Below are positions 18,096-28,040 of a stretch of 64,000 nt of DNA, in pieces (positions within the stretch are counted from its first letter, which is position 1; each line of letters starts with the position of its first letter). Location of the stretch: assembly GCF_040546685.1 (NCBI RefSeq), contig NZ_JBEPOH010000001.1:2666001-2730000 (forward strand), given 5' to 3'. Under the pieces are notes generated by a model that saw nothing but the letters and a program-made list of their open reading frames with translations, was not told the DNA's origin and searched no databases. This DNA comes from Variovorax sp. OAS795 (GTDB taxonomy: Bacteria; Pseudomonadota; Gammaproteobacteria; Burkholderiales; Burkholderiaceae_C). The position numbers and the translations under genes are program-made.

Positions 18096-20742
18096 CCTCA
18101 AGCCTCTCGTCGGCCGCCTCGACGGCTATTGCAAGGAATCGCTGGAGAACGCCGTCGGGCTGTGCGTTTCGCGCGGGCACTACGAGATCACGGTCGAGCA
18201 CCTGCTGCACCGGCTGCTCGACGAGCCGCAGGCCGACCTGCCGCTGCTGCTGCGCCAGAACGGCGTCGAGGCGGTGGTGCTGCGCCAGGGCGTGGACCGC
18301 GTGCTGGAAGACATGCGCACGGGCAACGCCGGCCGGCCGGCCTTCTCTCCGCTGCTGCTCGAGCTGCTGCAGGACGCCTGGCTTTTGGGTTCCGTCGATC
18401 TCGGGCAGTCGCTGATCCGATCGGGCGCGGTGCTGGTGGCGCTGGTGGCGCGCGCCAGCTTCTATGCGGGCGGCAGCATCGGTCCGCTGCTCTCGCCGCT
18501 GGTCAAGGAAACGCTGCTGTCGCAGTTTCCCACCGTGTGCGCGGGGTCGATCGAAGGCCACCCCGCCGCGGCGCTCGGTGGCGGCGGCGGCGAGGGCGCG
18601 CAGGCAGGCGGAGCCCCCGGCGGAGCCATCGCGAAGTACTGCGAGAACTTCACCGGGAAGGCGCGCAGCGGCAAGATCGACCCGGTGTTCGGCCGCGATG
18701 CGGAGATCCGCCAGATGGTCGACATCCTGGCGCGGCGCCGCAAGAACAATCCCATCTGCGTCGGCGATCCGGGCGTCGGCAAGACCGCGGTGGTCGAGGG
18801 CTTGGCGCTGCGCATCGTCGAGGGCGACGTGCCCGACATGCTCAAGGACGTGACCCTGCTGGGCCTGGACATGGGCATGCTGCAGGCCGGCGCCAGCGTC
18901 AAGGGCGAGTTCGAGAACCGGCTCAAGGGCGTGATCGAGGAAGTGAAGGCCTCGGCGACGCCGATCATCCTGTTCATCGACGAGGCCCACACGCTGATCG
19001 GCGCCGGCGGCCAGGCCGGCACCTCCGATGCGGCCAACCTGCTCAAGCCGGCATTGGCGCGCGGGGAGCTGCGCACCATCGCCGCCACCACCTGGGCCGA
19101 GTACAAGAAGTACTTCGAAAAAGACGCCGCGCTGGCGCGCCGCTTCCAGCTCGTGAAGCTCGACGAGCCCGACGTGGCGACCGCGGTGCAGATTCTGCGC
19201 GGCCTGCGCGACCGCTACCAGGAAGTGCACCAGGTCGCGATCCGCGACGACGCGATCGTTGCCGCCGCCGAGCTGTCGAGCCGCTACATCAGCGGCCGGC
19301 AGCTGCCCGACAAGGCGGTCGACCTGCTCGACACCGCCTGCGCGCGCGTCAAGGTGCTGAAGAACGCCAAGCCCGACCTGCTCGAGGACACCGAGCGCCG
19401 CATGCAGGCGCTCGAACGCGAGAAGCGGGGCCTGCGCCAGGATGTGGACAACCGCCAGGCCATCGAGCCGCAGCGCTTCACCGACATCGACACGCTGCTG
19501 GACACGCTCGCCACCCAGGCCGACGATCTTCGCGCGCGATGGCAGGCGCAGCGCGACGCAGCCCAGGTTCTTCTGGAGGCGCGCGGCGCCTACGGCACGG
19601 CGCGCGGCGAAGCCGGTGCCAACGCGGGTTCGCCCGCGCTGATGGCGCTGGAAGACACGCTGCTGCAGGCCGAGCGCGCCTTTGCCGAGGCACAGGGAAG
19701 CGAAGCGCTGGTGCGCATCGACGTCGATCCCGACGTGGTGGCCAAGGTGGTGTCGGACTGGACCGGCGTGCCCGTCGGCAAGATGCAGCGCGACCAGGCG
19801 AGCACCGCGCTCGGGCTGGCCGATGCGCTCAAGCGCCGCATCCGCGGCCAGGACGCCGCGCTCGACCAGGTGGCCGAGATCGTGAAGACCGCGAGCTCGG
19901 GCCTCAACGATCCGCGCCAGCCGCTGGGCGTCTTCCTGCTCGTCGGCCCTTCGGGAGTCGGCAAGACCGAGACCGCGCTGGCCGTGGCCGACCTGCTGTT
20001 CGGCGACGAGAAATCCACCGTGGTGGTGAACATGAGCGAGTTCCAGGAGCGCCACAACGTGAGCCGCCTGATCGGCTCGCCGCCCGGCTACGTGGGCTAC
20101 GGCGAAGGCGGCCTGCTGACCGAGGCCGTGCGCCAGCGCCCGTATTCCGTGGTGCTGCTCGACGAGGTCGAGAAGGCCCACCTGGACGTGCTGAACCTGT
20201 TCTACCAGGTGTTCGACAAGGGCATGCTGTCCGACGGCGAGGGCAAGGAAATCGACTTTGCCAACACGGTGATCTTTCTGACCTCGAACCTGGCGACCGA
20301 CGTGATCACCGAGATGACGCAGGGCGGCGAGAAGCCCGATGCGGCCGTGCTCGCCGGCGCCATACGGCCGCTGCTGTCGAACCACTTCAAGCCGGCGCTG
20401 CTGGCGCGCATGACCATCGTGCCCTACGTGACGCTCGATGCGCAGGCGCTGGGCGGCATCGTGCGCCTCAAGCTCGACCGGATCGTGCAGCGGCTCGCGC
20501 GCAACAACAAGATGCGCTTCACCTATGCCGAAGCGGTGGTCGAGCGCATTGCCGCGCGCTGCACCGAGGTGGAGACCGGCGCGCGCAACATCGACTTCAT
20601 CCTGCGCGGCAACGTGCTGCCGCTGATGTCGCAGCAGATCCTGCAGCGCATGGGCAGCGGCGAGCCGGCCGCCGTCGTGCACCTCGATGTCGACGCCCAG
20701 GGTGAGTTCGCGGTGAGCTTTGCCGGCGACGCCACCCCCTGA
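18082..20742 (+). CDS. clpV: T6SS AAA+ ATPase ClpV (TssH)
   Basis: ClpV disassembles contracted TssBC sheaths for reuse. The 886-aa protein has a Clp N-terminal domain (about residues 1-160), a Gly-rich linker, AAA1 with Walker A GDPGVGKTAV (about 228) and Walker B ILFIDEAHTL, a coiled middle region (about 440-560), and AAA2 with Walker A GPSGVGKTE (about 622) and VVLLDEVEKAH. The start at 18082 has AAGGA 6 nt upstream; a longer frame overlaps tssG. The motifs distinguish T6SS ClpV from housekeeping ClpB mainly by its N-terminal domain and context. Confidence 0.95.
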   Translation: MLLVDLKPLVGRLDGYCKESLENAVGLCVSRGHYEITVEHLLHRLLDEPQADLPLLLRQNGVEAVVLRQGVDRVLEDMRTGNAGRPAFSPLLLELLQDAWLLGSVDLGQSLIRSGAVLVALVARASFYAGGSIGPLLSPLVKETLLSQFPTVCAGSIEGHPAAALGGGGGEGAQAGGAPGGAIAKYCENFTGKARSGKIDPVFGRDAEIRQMVDILARRRKNNPICVGDPGVGKTAVVEGLALRIVEGDVPDMLKDVTLLGLDMGMLQAGASVKGEFENRLKGVIEEVKASATPIILFIDEAHTLIGAGGQAGTSDAANLLKPALARGELRTIAATTWAEYKKYFEKDAALARRFQLVKLDEPDVATAVQILRGLRDRYQEVHQVAIRDDAIVAAAELSSRYISGRQLPDKAVDLLDTACARVKVLKNAKPDLLEDTERRMQALEREKRGLRQDVDNRQAIEPQRFTDIDTLLDTLATQADDLRARWQAQRDAAQVLLEARGAYGTARGEAGANAGSPALMALEDTLLQAERAFAEAQGSEALVRIDVDPDVVAKVVSDWTGVPVGKMQRDQASTALGLADALKRRIRGQDAALDQVAEIVKTASSGLNDPRQPLGVFLLVGPSGVGKTETALAVADLLFGDEKSTVVVNMSEFQERHNVSRLIGSPPGYVGYGEGGLLTEAVRQRPYSVVLLDEVEKAHLDVLNLFYQVFDKGMLSDGEGKEIDFANTVIFLTSNLATDVITEMTQGGEKPDAAVLAGAIRPLLSNHFKPALLARMTIVPYVTLDAQALGGIVRLKLDRIVQRLARNNKMRFTYAEAVVERIAARCTEVETGARNIDFILRGNVLPLMSQQILQRMGSGEPAAVVHLDVDAQGEFAVSFAGDATP

Positions 20743-20759
20743 TATCGAACGCCGCATCC

Positions 20760-23700
20760 ATGAGCACTGTCGCCCAACGCCTGCCCGCGGACCGCCGCTT
20801 CGAGTTCAGCAGCGACGCCTGCCCGGCCGACACCTTTGCCGTGGTGAGGATGAGTGGCGTCGAAGCGATCTCGAAGCCGTACCGCTTCGAGCTGGTGCTG
20901 GTCTCGGACGATGCGGCGATCGACTTCGCGAAGATGGTCGGCTCAGGGGCGCAGCTGCGCATCCTCGCGCCCGACGACCACACGCGCGCCACGCCCTACG
21001 CGGGCATGCTGGCCGAGTTCGACCAGCTGCACCAGGCGGGCGGCTTCACCTTCTACCGCGCGGTGCTGGTGCCGCGCCTGTGGCAGCTGTCGCTGTATCG
21101 CAACTCGGAGGTCTACCTCAACGAGCAGACGATTCCGGAGATCGTCGAAAGCCTGCTGGTCGGCGCGAGGTTCAGCGCCAGCCGCGACTACACGCTCAAG
21201 CTCACCGGCACGTACCGGCCGCACAGCTATGTGTGCCAGTACCAGGAAACGCCGCTCGCCTTCGTCTCGCGCTCGTTCGAGCGCGAAGGCATCTACTACT
21301 ACTTCGAGCAGGACGGCGGCGTCGACCGGCTGGTGCTGCTCGACGACAAGGTGGCGCAGCCGGCAGAGGCCCTGGCCGTCAATTACCGGCCGGCCGACGA
21401 ACTCGACGTGGGCCTGGCGCCCGACTCGGTGCAGGCCTTCGTCTGCCGCTCGCGCATGCTGCCCCGCACGCTGGTGCTGCAGGACTACAACCACCGCCGC
21501 GCCAACCTCCCGCTCGAGGTCAAGGCCGAAGTGTCGGCCAGCGGCCTGGGCGAGGAGATGCTCTATGGAGAGAACTTCCGCAGTGAAGAAGAAGGGCAGC
21601 GCTACGCGACGATCCGCGCCGAGGAATTGCGCTGCGGCGCGCGCGTGTTCAGCGGCGAAGCAACGGCCGTGGGCCTGCGCAGCGGCCATTTCATGGTGCT
21701 GTCGCATCACTATCGCGCCGACTTCAATGGCCGCTATCTCGTCACCGAGATCACCCACGAAGGCTCCCAGGCCGGCGCGCTGCTGGACGGCTTGAAAACG
21801 CCATTCAACGAGGGCGAGCGCCAGACCACGAGCTATCGCAACAGCTTCGTCGCGCTGCCCGCGGCCACCCAGTTCCGCCCCGCGCGCACCACGCCCAAGC
21901 CGCGCGTGTCCGGCACCATGAATGCCACCATCGATGCCGAAGGCAGCGGCGAATACGCCGAGCTCGATGCCTATGGCCAGTACAAGGTGCAGATCCCTTT
22001 CGACCGCACCGAGAAGGGCGCCGCCAAGGGATCGAGGCCGATGCGCATGGCCTCGCCCTATGCCGGCAGCGACCATGGCATGCACTTTCCGCTGCACAAG
22101 GGGGCGGAGGTGCTGCTGTCGTTCGTCGATGGCGATCCGGACCGCCCGGTGATCCTCGGGGCGGTGCCGAACTCCGACAACCGCAGTGTGGTCGATTCGA
22201 CGAATCCGCAACTGAGCATGATCCGGACCAAGGGTGGCAACGAGATCGGCTTCGACGACACGCGGGGAAATGAAGGCATCTGGCTGCGTTCGCCGTACCA
22301 GGACTCGGCGTTGTTCATCGGTTGCGCGGCCAGCGTGCTGGGCTCGTCCGCGGCGCCGGCTTCTTCCGGCGACAAGGCTGCGAAGGGGGCTGCGCCATCG
22401 CCCACGCCGGTCGGCAACATCTTCCAGGCCACCAAGGGCGGCAGCGATACCGTGACCTTCGGCAATGCGAACGTCATGAACTTCGGCAGCAAGAACCTGC
22501 TGTCGCTGGGCACCGAGGCGAGCCTGGTGGCCTCGTTGGCCAACAAGGTGACCATGGGTGCATCCCTGAACATCAACATGGCCAACGAGTTCAAGTGGAA
22601 CATGAATCTCGCGCCGTTTGCGAGCGTAGGCAAGAACGTGACGATCGACGATTCTGATGCGGTGACGTTCAAGAACGCGGTGAGCACCACAGCGCTGAAC
22701 TCGGTGTCCTTGAGCGCCGGTGTGAGCCGCGGCGCAAGAGCGGACATGTGGTCTCTGCAGACACATCTCAAAATCATGCGAACGCTGGCCGGGGCATTCA
22801 CGGCGGCCAACTTTGCGCAGTCCGCTGTTTTTGGGATGGCTGTGAACGGCTCGGCCGGGGGCGCCCTCGCGCCCGCTCAGGACGTGAATCAGCACGCGGA
22901 CGACCAGAAAAGCGGCAAGGATCCCATGCAAGAGACCGGGCTCATGGGATGGCCAGGCGCGCTGGGCAAGTTTGGCGTCGATGCAGTAGTCAATGTCAAT
23001 GCGCTGCTCAGCTTTCAGCTGTACGCGAAGATGCTGGCTGAGAGGATCCAAGAGATCAAGAACGCTAGCCGCATCACTTTGAATGACGAGGGCATCGACC
23101 AGAGATTCGATGAAGGCGGAAATCAGGACGCTCGGTTCCGACTGAGCGGCAAGGGTATCGAAGCAATCAGCGATGGTTTTTCGGTCCAAAGCCGTGGCGT
23201 GGCAAGCATCGAAGCCAAAAATTCAATGTCACTGAGTTCGCCAACGGTCGAACTGGGGCGCCGCGGTGACCAAGGCAACCCTGCATTGATCACGATCGAC
23301 GAGCAGAACAAGACAGTGCGTGCGGAGACCTCGAAGTCTTCGCTGGAACTGAAGGGTGACGCCACCACGCTCATCTCGGGAACGATCAGTGTCGGCCACG
23401 GACTCGTGGTGCCTGACCCGCGCGCAGCAATTCTGGGGGCCCAGGAGCTCGCAGCGCAGAAGTTGCTGGACGCCGCGACCCGCGTTGCGGACAGGCTCTT
23501 CTCCACCTACGAAAATGCATCGAGCGAGCTTGCCAAAAGCTCGGCACTGGAGGCTTGGTACACCGCTTCGGATACCCAGAAGGCAGAGAGCGACAAGCTG
23601 AATTCGATCAAGCTGAAGCGCGCCCAACTCCCTGCGCCGACCGAGTATCTCAACGGCCTGCAGGTGGACGCGGCCGCCACCTCTCTCACCCATGCATCCG

Positions 23701-23810
23701 GATCGCTCAGTGTCGCGAGTGCCAGCATCGACATGAAGCTCGGCAGCACGGAGCTGAAGCTGGACCCGGTGGGCATGAGTTTTGTCGCCAACCTGATCAG
23801 GTTGGGCTGA
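20760..23810 (+). CDS. vgrG: VgrG spike protein with long C-terminal extension (VgrG1)
   Basis: VgrG trimers form the puncturing tip on the Hcp tube. The 1016-aa protein has the gp27/gp44-like domains (residues 1-375, with VCQYQETPLAFVSRSFEREG), a gp5-type OB fold (about 381-470, ending DPDRPVILGAVPNS) and then about 540 residues of extension. That extension contains strand-rich repeats (GSDTVTFGNANVMNFGSKN), a hydrophobic helical stretch around 670-700 and a polar C-terminal region. The extension matches no toxin motif I recognise. It is visibly lower in GC than the N-terminal part. The next gene is a paralog starting 4 nt after this stop. Confidence 0.93.
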   Translation: MSTVAQRLPADRRFEFSSDACPADTFAVVRMSGVEAISKPYRFELVLVSDDAAIDFAKMVGSGAQLRILAPDDHTRATPYAGMLAEFDQLHQAGGFTFYRAVLVPRLWQLSLYRNSEVYLNEQTIPEIVESLLVGARFSASRDYTLKLTGTYRPHSYVCQYQETPLAFVSRSFEREGIYYYFEQDGGVDRLVLLDDKVAQPAEALAVNYRPADELDVGLAPDSVQAFVCRSRMLPRTLVLQDYNHRRANLPLEVKAEVSASGLGEEMLYGENFRSEEEGQRYATIRAEELRCGARVFSGEATAVGLRSGHFMVLSHHYRADFNGRYLVTEITHEGSQAGALLDGLKTPFNEGERQTTSYRNSFVALPAATQFRPARTTPKPRVSGTMNATIDAEGSGEYAELDAYGQYKVQIPFDRTEKGAAKGSRPMRMASPYAGSDHGMHFPLHKGAEVLLSFVDGDPDRPVILGAVPNSDNRSVVDSTNPQLSMIRTKGGNEIGFDDTRGNEGIWLRSPYQDSALFIGCAASVLGSSAAPASSGDKAAKGAAPSPTPVGNIFQATKGGSDTVTFGNANVMNFGSKNLLSLGTEASLVASLANKVTMGASLNINMANEFKWNMNLAPFASVGKNVTIDDSDAVTFKNAVSTTALNSVSLSAGVSRGARADMWSLQTHLKIMRTLAGAFTAANFAQSAVFGMAVNGSAGGALAPAQDVNQHADDQKSGKDPMQETGLMGWPGALGKFGVDAVVNVNALLSFQLYAKMLAERIQEIKNASRITLNDEGIDQRFDEGGNQDARFRLSGKGIEAISDGFSVQSRGVASIEAKNSMSLSSPTVELGRRGDQGNPALITIDEQNKTVRAETSKSSLELKGDATTLISGTISVGHGLVVPDPRAAILGAQELAAQKLLDAATRVADRLFSTYENASSELAKSSALEAWYTASDTQKAESDKLNSIKLKRAQLPAPTEYLNGLQVDAAATSLTHASGSLSVASASIDMKLGSTELKLDPVGMSFVANLIRLG

Positions 23811-25320
23811 TGCCATGAGCACCATCGCCCAACGCCTTCCCGCCGACCGCCGCTTCGAGTTCAGCAGCCAGGCCTGCCCGAGCGACACCTTCGCCGTGGT
23901 CCGCATGAGCGGCTTCGAGGCCATCTCGCGGCCTTACCGCTTCGAGCTGGTGCTGGTCTCGGACGATGCGCGCATCGACCTGGCGCGCGTGCTGGCGGCC
24001 AATGCCTTGCTGAAGATCCTCGCACCCAACGACACCCGGCAGGCCACGCCCTATGCCGGCATGCTGGCCGAGTTCGACCAGCTGCACCAGGTGGGCGGCT
24101 TCACCTTCTACCGCGCGGTGCTGGTGCCGCGCCTGTGGCAGCTGTCGCTGTACCGCAATTCGGAGGTCTACCTGCACGAGCAGACGATCCCCGAGATCGT
24201 CGAAGGCATCCTGAAGGGAGCCCGGCTCAACCCCGCCAACGACTACACGCTCAAGCTCAAGGGCCAGTACCGGCCGCGCAGCTACGTGTGCCAGTACCAG
24301 GAGACGCCGCTCGCGTTTGTCTCGCGCTGGCTGGAACGCGAAGGCATCTACTACTACTTCGAGCAGGGCGGCGACGCCGACAAGCTGGTGCTGATCGACG
24401 ACAAGGTGGCGCAGCCGCCAGCGGCGGTGGCGGTGAACTACCGGCCGGCCGACGAGCTCGACGTGGGGCTAGCACCCGACTCGGTGCAGGGCTTTGTGTG
24501 CCGCACGCGGCCGCTGCCGAAAACGCTGGTGCTGCAGGACTACAACCACCGGCGCGCGAGCATGCCGCTGGTGGCGCAGGCCGAGGTGTCGACCAGCGGC
24601 ATCGGCGAAGAGATGCTCTACGGCGAGAACTTCCGCACCGAGGAAGAGGGCCAGCGCTACGCGTCGATCCGTGCCGAGGAGCTGCGCTGCGGTGGCCGCG
24701 CCTTCAGCGGCGAAGCTACGGCGGTTGGCCTGCGCAGTGGTCATTTCATGGAACTGACGCAGCACTACCGCGACGACTTCAACGGCCGCTACCTCGTCAC
24801 CGAGATCACGCACGAAGGCTCGCAGGCCGGCGCGCTGCTGGCCGGCCTCAAGACGCCGTTCAACGAGCGCGAAGGGCAGACGGCCTATCGCAACAGCTTC
24901 GTGGCGCTGCCCGCGGCCACGCAGTTCCGCCCCGCGCGCAGCACGCCCAAGCCGCGCGTCGCAGGCACCATGAGCGCCACCGTGGACGCCGAGGGATCGG
25001 GCGAGTACGCGGAGCTCGACGAGCACGGCCAGTACAAGGTCCAGATCCCGTTCGACCGCACCGAGAAGGGTGCGGCCAAAGGCTCCGCGCCGGTGCGCAT
25101 GGCCTCGCCGTATGCGGGCAGCGAGCACGGCATGCACTTTCCGCTGCACAAGGGCACCGAGGTGCTGCTGTCCTTTGCCGATGGCGATCCGGACCAGCCG
25201 GTGATCCTCGGGGCGGTGCCCAACTCGGTCACGCCGAACGTCGTCGATCAGCGCAACCCGCACGACAACCTGATCAGCACCAAGGGCGGCAACCAGATGC
25301 TCATGGCCGACACCAAGGGC
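20760..25320 (+). repeat. Imperfect direct repeat: duplicated 5' halves of the two vgrG genes
   Basis: The first about 1.45-1.5 kb of the two vgrG genes (20760 to about 22250 and 23815 to about 25320) are near copies at DNA and protein level, for example in both gp27-like and OB-fold regions. The 3' parts diverge strongly but keep the same domain order. The pattern suggests tandem duplication with later divergence of the extensions, or gene conversion keeping the spike half uniform. Such a repeat could recombine to leave a single hybrid gene. Confidence 0.7.
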
Positions 25321-27045
25321 AAGGAGGTGATCTGGCTCAACTCTCCGTTCCACAAGAGCAGCATCGGCATCGGCTCGGTGCATCCGGAGGGGGGCGGCAG
25401 CATCTACGAGGCGACCACCGGGGGCAAGGACTCGGTGTCCTTCGGGCACAGCAACTCGATGAGCTTCGGGACCTCGAATGCATTGTCCCTGGGCACCAAG
25501 GCCTCCATCAGCGCGGCCTTCACCAACGACGTGTCGGTAGGCACCAAGATCGGGATCGACCTCTCCTCCAGTGTCGCCTGGAAGGCGAACCTGGGCCAGT
25601 TGGGGAGCTGGTCCGACGGACTGATGAACGTCTCGATCGATGATTCGAGCAGCGTCAAGCTTTCGCGTTCGTTCGGTGGATCTTCGAGCGGCACCGCGAC
25701 CATCTCCGCTGGCGCGGTGGCATCGGAGGTGTCTGCGATCAAGCTCGAGACTTCCTTGAAGTGGATGAGAGGATTGATCTCGGCCTACACGGCAGTGAAT
25801 TTCACCCAGTCCACCTTGTTCGGAATGGCCGTGAACGCCAGCGACAACGGTGCATTGCTGGAAGACAAGGCGATCGACCAGAAGGGCGCCAAGAGCAAGC
25901 AGGACGACGCCGATCTGAAGTTCGCGGCCGACGAGGCCGAGCTGAAGAAGCAGGAGAAAGCGGCGCTGGAGAAAAAGGAGCCGCCGGCCGAGTACAAGAC
26001 CGATGAAGAGAAAGCGGCATGGAGACGGCGCGAGGAAAAGGCGATCGACGACAAGTTCAAGAACAGGGCCGCGGCGCAGGCCGCTCCCTCGAATCCTGAT
26101 CGCAAGACCCTGCAGGGATGGCCCGGCATCATCACGAAGTTCGGCTTCGATGCCATCTCCAATGTGGCCGTGATGGCTGCCTTCCAGGTCTATGCGCGAA
26201 AGATTGCGAAGCTGATCAAGCAGCTCAAGGTGGTCAGCGAAATGACCTTGGGCGAAACGGGCATCGTGCAGTCGGTCAATGGCGAAAGCGCGCCGCCGGT
26301 GCCGGCTTCCCTGGTTCGCTCCGAAGTGCGGATGAGCCCGACCAGCGGCATCGAGTTGAAGGCCGGCTCGCGTGCCTCATGGCGCCAAGCGTGGGCCGAG
26401 GGCTACATCGACCTGGACGCCTGGTCGCATATTTTCAGGGGACGCGACGTGATGAGCATGGATGCGCCCTTTGGCGCCATGCGCGACAGCGGCACGCAGG
26501 TGGGCATGGCGTACTCCGGCGCCGATGACAAGAGCGTCTTCGGCTCATCGGCTTCCAAGCTGGTGGCCGATGCGCAATCGCTCCAGCTTGCGGCACCTAC
26601 GATCGAGATCGGGCCCAGGACGCTGATGAATCCGCAGCGCCTTGCGGCCCAGGCCGGGCTGGATGCGGCGATGTTGTCGTTGACAGGGGCGGGTGCGAGC
26701 GTGGTGGCAGCCGAGCAAGCGCTCAAGACTGCCAAGGATCTGGATGCCGACGCGCTCGTGCTCGATCCGCTGGAGGCCACCCTGGCGACGAACCGGGCTT
26801 TGGAAGTGGTTGCCAGGGACTTGGTGAAGCAGCAGAGCGCGGCATTGGCCAAGGCCGAAGCGAAGGTCGCGCTGTCGCCGATGGCCAGCGGAATCACGAT
26901 CGACAACCAGCTCATTTCGTTGACACAGGGGACAGTCGGCATGCAGATCAGCAGCCAGGGCATTTCGCTCAGCGTGAACACGGCCGTGGCGGATTTCAAG
27001 GCGATCTCGACCCGCATCAACAGCAACCTGATCAAGCTCGGCTGA
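23815..27045 (+). CDS. vgrG: VgrG spike protein with long C-terminal extension (VgrG2)
   Basis: This second VgrG has 1076 aa. Residues 1-470 closely match VgrG1, including the OB fold ending DPDQPVILGAVPNS. The extension follows the same plan as VgrG1 (KDSVSFGHSNSMSFGTSN; WMRGLISAYTAVNFTQS hydrophobic helix; ending NSNLIKLG versus ANLIRLG), but carries a highly charged, Lys/Glu/Ala-rich insertion at about residues 699-755 that looks like a long helix or coiled coil, and a longer C-terminal region rich in helices. It probably forms an alternative or mixed spike and could load different cargo; no toxin domain is evident. A 38-nt gap separates it from the DUF2169 gene. Confidence 0.93.
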   Translation: MSTIAQRLPADRRFEFSSQACPSDTFAVVRMSGFEAISRPYRFELVLVSDDARIDLARVLAANALLKILAPNDTRQATPYAGMLAEFDQLHQVGGFTFYRAVLVPRLWQLSLYRNSEVYLHEQTIPEIVEGILKGARLNPANDYTLKLKGQYRPRSYVCQYQETPLAFVSRWLEREGIYYYFEQGGDADKLVLIDDKVAQPPAAVAVNYRPADELDVGLAPDSVQGFVCRTRPLPKTLVLQDYNHRRASMPLVAQAEVSTSGIGEEMLYGENFRTEEEGQRYASIRAEELRCGGRAFSGEATAVGLRSGHFMELTQHYRDDFNGRYLVTEITHEGSQAGALLAGLKTPFNEREGQTAYRNSFVALPAATQFRPARSTPKPRVAGTMSATVDAEGSGEYAELDEHGQYKVQIPFDRTEKGAAKGSAPVRMASPYAGSEHGMHFPLHKGTEVLLSFADGDPDQPVILGAVPNSVTPNVVDQRNPHDNLISTKGGNQMLMADTKGKEVIWLNSPFHKSSIGIGSVHPEGGGSIYEATTGGKDSVSFGHSNSMSFGTSNALSLGTKASISAAFTNDVSVGTKIGIDLSSSVAWKANLGQLGSWSDGLMNVSIDDSSSVKLSRSFGGSSSGTATISAGAVASEVSAIKLETSLKWMRGLISAYTAVNFTQSTLFGMAVNASDNGALLEDKAIDQKGAKSKQDDADLKFAADEAELKKQEKAALEKKEPPAEYKTDEEKAAWRRREEKAIDDKFKNRAAAQAAPSNPDRKTLQGWPGIITKFGFDAISNVAVMAAFQVYARKIAKLIKQLKVVSEMTLGETGIVQSVNGESAPPVPASLVRSEVRMSPTSGIELKAGSRASWRQAWAEGYIDLDAWSHIFRGRDVMSMDAPFGAMRDSGTQVGMAYSGADDKSVFGSSASKLVADAQSLQLAAPTIEIGPRTLMNPQRLAAQAGLDAAMLSLTGAGASVVAAEQALKTAKDLDADALVLDPLEATLATNRALEVVARDLVKQQSAALAKAEAKVALSPMASGITIDNQLISLTQGTVGMQISSQGISLSVNTAVADFKAISTRINSNLIKLG

Positions 27046-27083
27046 CGCATGGACCCGCATCGCCTCATGAAAAACAACGGTCC

Positions 27084-28040
27084 ATGAAAATCCTCAAACC
27101 CGACAACATGGCCGTCGTGCATCGCGCACTGCGCCTGCAGGGCCACGATCGCCTTTGCGTGGGCCTGGTCGCGCTGTTCCCGCTGGCGTCGCCGGGCCTC
27201 GATGCATTGCGCCCCGAAACCGAACTCTGGCAGCGCCTGCCGCAGGTGCCCGGCGCGCCGGCGGTGCTCGACGAGGGCTATCCCAAGCCACAGGCCGAGT
27301 TCCTGCTGTATGGCGAGGCCTGTGCGCCGGGCGGGAAAGCGGTGGGCGAGCTCGCGGTGCGCGCCCGCGTGGGTAGCCTCGACAAGCCCTTGATCGTGCA
27401 TGGCGACCGGCGCTGGAGCGCGCTCGGCACGCTGTCGTCCGCCGCGCCTTTCACGCGCATGCCGATCGTGCCGGCCACCGCCTTCGGCGGGCCGGGCGAT
27501 GCGGTGAATCCGCTCGGCAAGGCCGCGCCGGCGCTGCCCAATGTCGAAGACCCGCGCCAGCCGATCACCTTCAAGGACGACCATCCGGCACCGGCCGGCT
27601 ACTGGGGCGTCGACAGCAGCGCGCCGCAGCGCCAGAGCCATCTGGGCGCCGTCGGCAAACCGTGGCTTCAGAAGACCTGGCCGCACCTGCCCGAAGACAC
27701 GGCCGGCGGCTACTTCCAGAGCGCGCCGCCGGACCAGCGCATGGCCGGCTTCTTCGTGGGCAACGAGGCCATCGAGCTGAGCCACCTGCATCCTGAGCAG
27801 CCACGCATCGAGAGCGCGCTGCCTGCGTTGCGCGGCCGCTGCTTCGCGCTGCGCGGCAAGGGCGCCGACGCGGTGTTCAAGGAAATCGAGACCCGTGCCG
27901 AGACGGTCTGGCTGATGCCGGGCCTGGGCCTGGGCGCCGTGCTGTACCGCGGCACGCTCGACGTGGACGACGAAGAGGCGCAGAACGTTGCCTGCGTGGT
28001 CGCGGACTGGGAGCCGGATGCGCGATGCGCCGCTGCCTGA
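27084..28040 (+). CDS. DUF2169 protein, probable T6SS adaptor
   Basis: The 318-aa protein fits the DUF2169 family: it has GDRRW (residues about 109-113), FTRMP, AFGGPGDAVNPLGK and, further on, PLPN-like ALPNVEDPRQPI and a C-terminal MPGLGLGAVLYRG-type segment. DUF2169 proteins occur beside vgrG genes, and one in Agrobacterium tumefaciens is known to be needed to load an effector on its VgrG. No signal peptide is present, so it acts in the cytoplasm. It overlaps the next gene by 23 bp, and with the following four genes forms an accessory cassette. Its specific cargo is unknown. Confidence 0.85.
   Translation: MKILKPDNMAVVHRALRLQGHDRLCVGLVALFPLASPGLDALRPETELWQRLPQVPGAPAVLDEGYPKPQAEFLLYGEACAPGGKAVGELAVRARVGSLDKPLIVHGDRRWSALGTLSSAAPFTRMPIVPATAFGGPGDAVNPLGKAAPALPNVEDPRQPITFKDDHPAPAGYWGVDSSAPQRQSHLGAVGKPWLQKTWPHLPEDTAGGYFQSAPPDQRMAGFFVGNEAIELSHLHPEQPRIESALPALRGRCFALRGKGADAVFKEIETRAETVWLMPGLGLGAVLYRGTLDVDDEEAQNVACVVADWEPDARCAAA

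Noticed and set aside
17893..20757. Long minus-strand open frame opposite clpV
   Set aside because: It is the antisense shadow of clpV, whose Walker motifs fix the coding strand.
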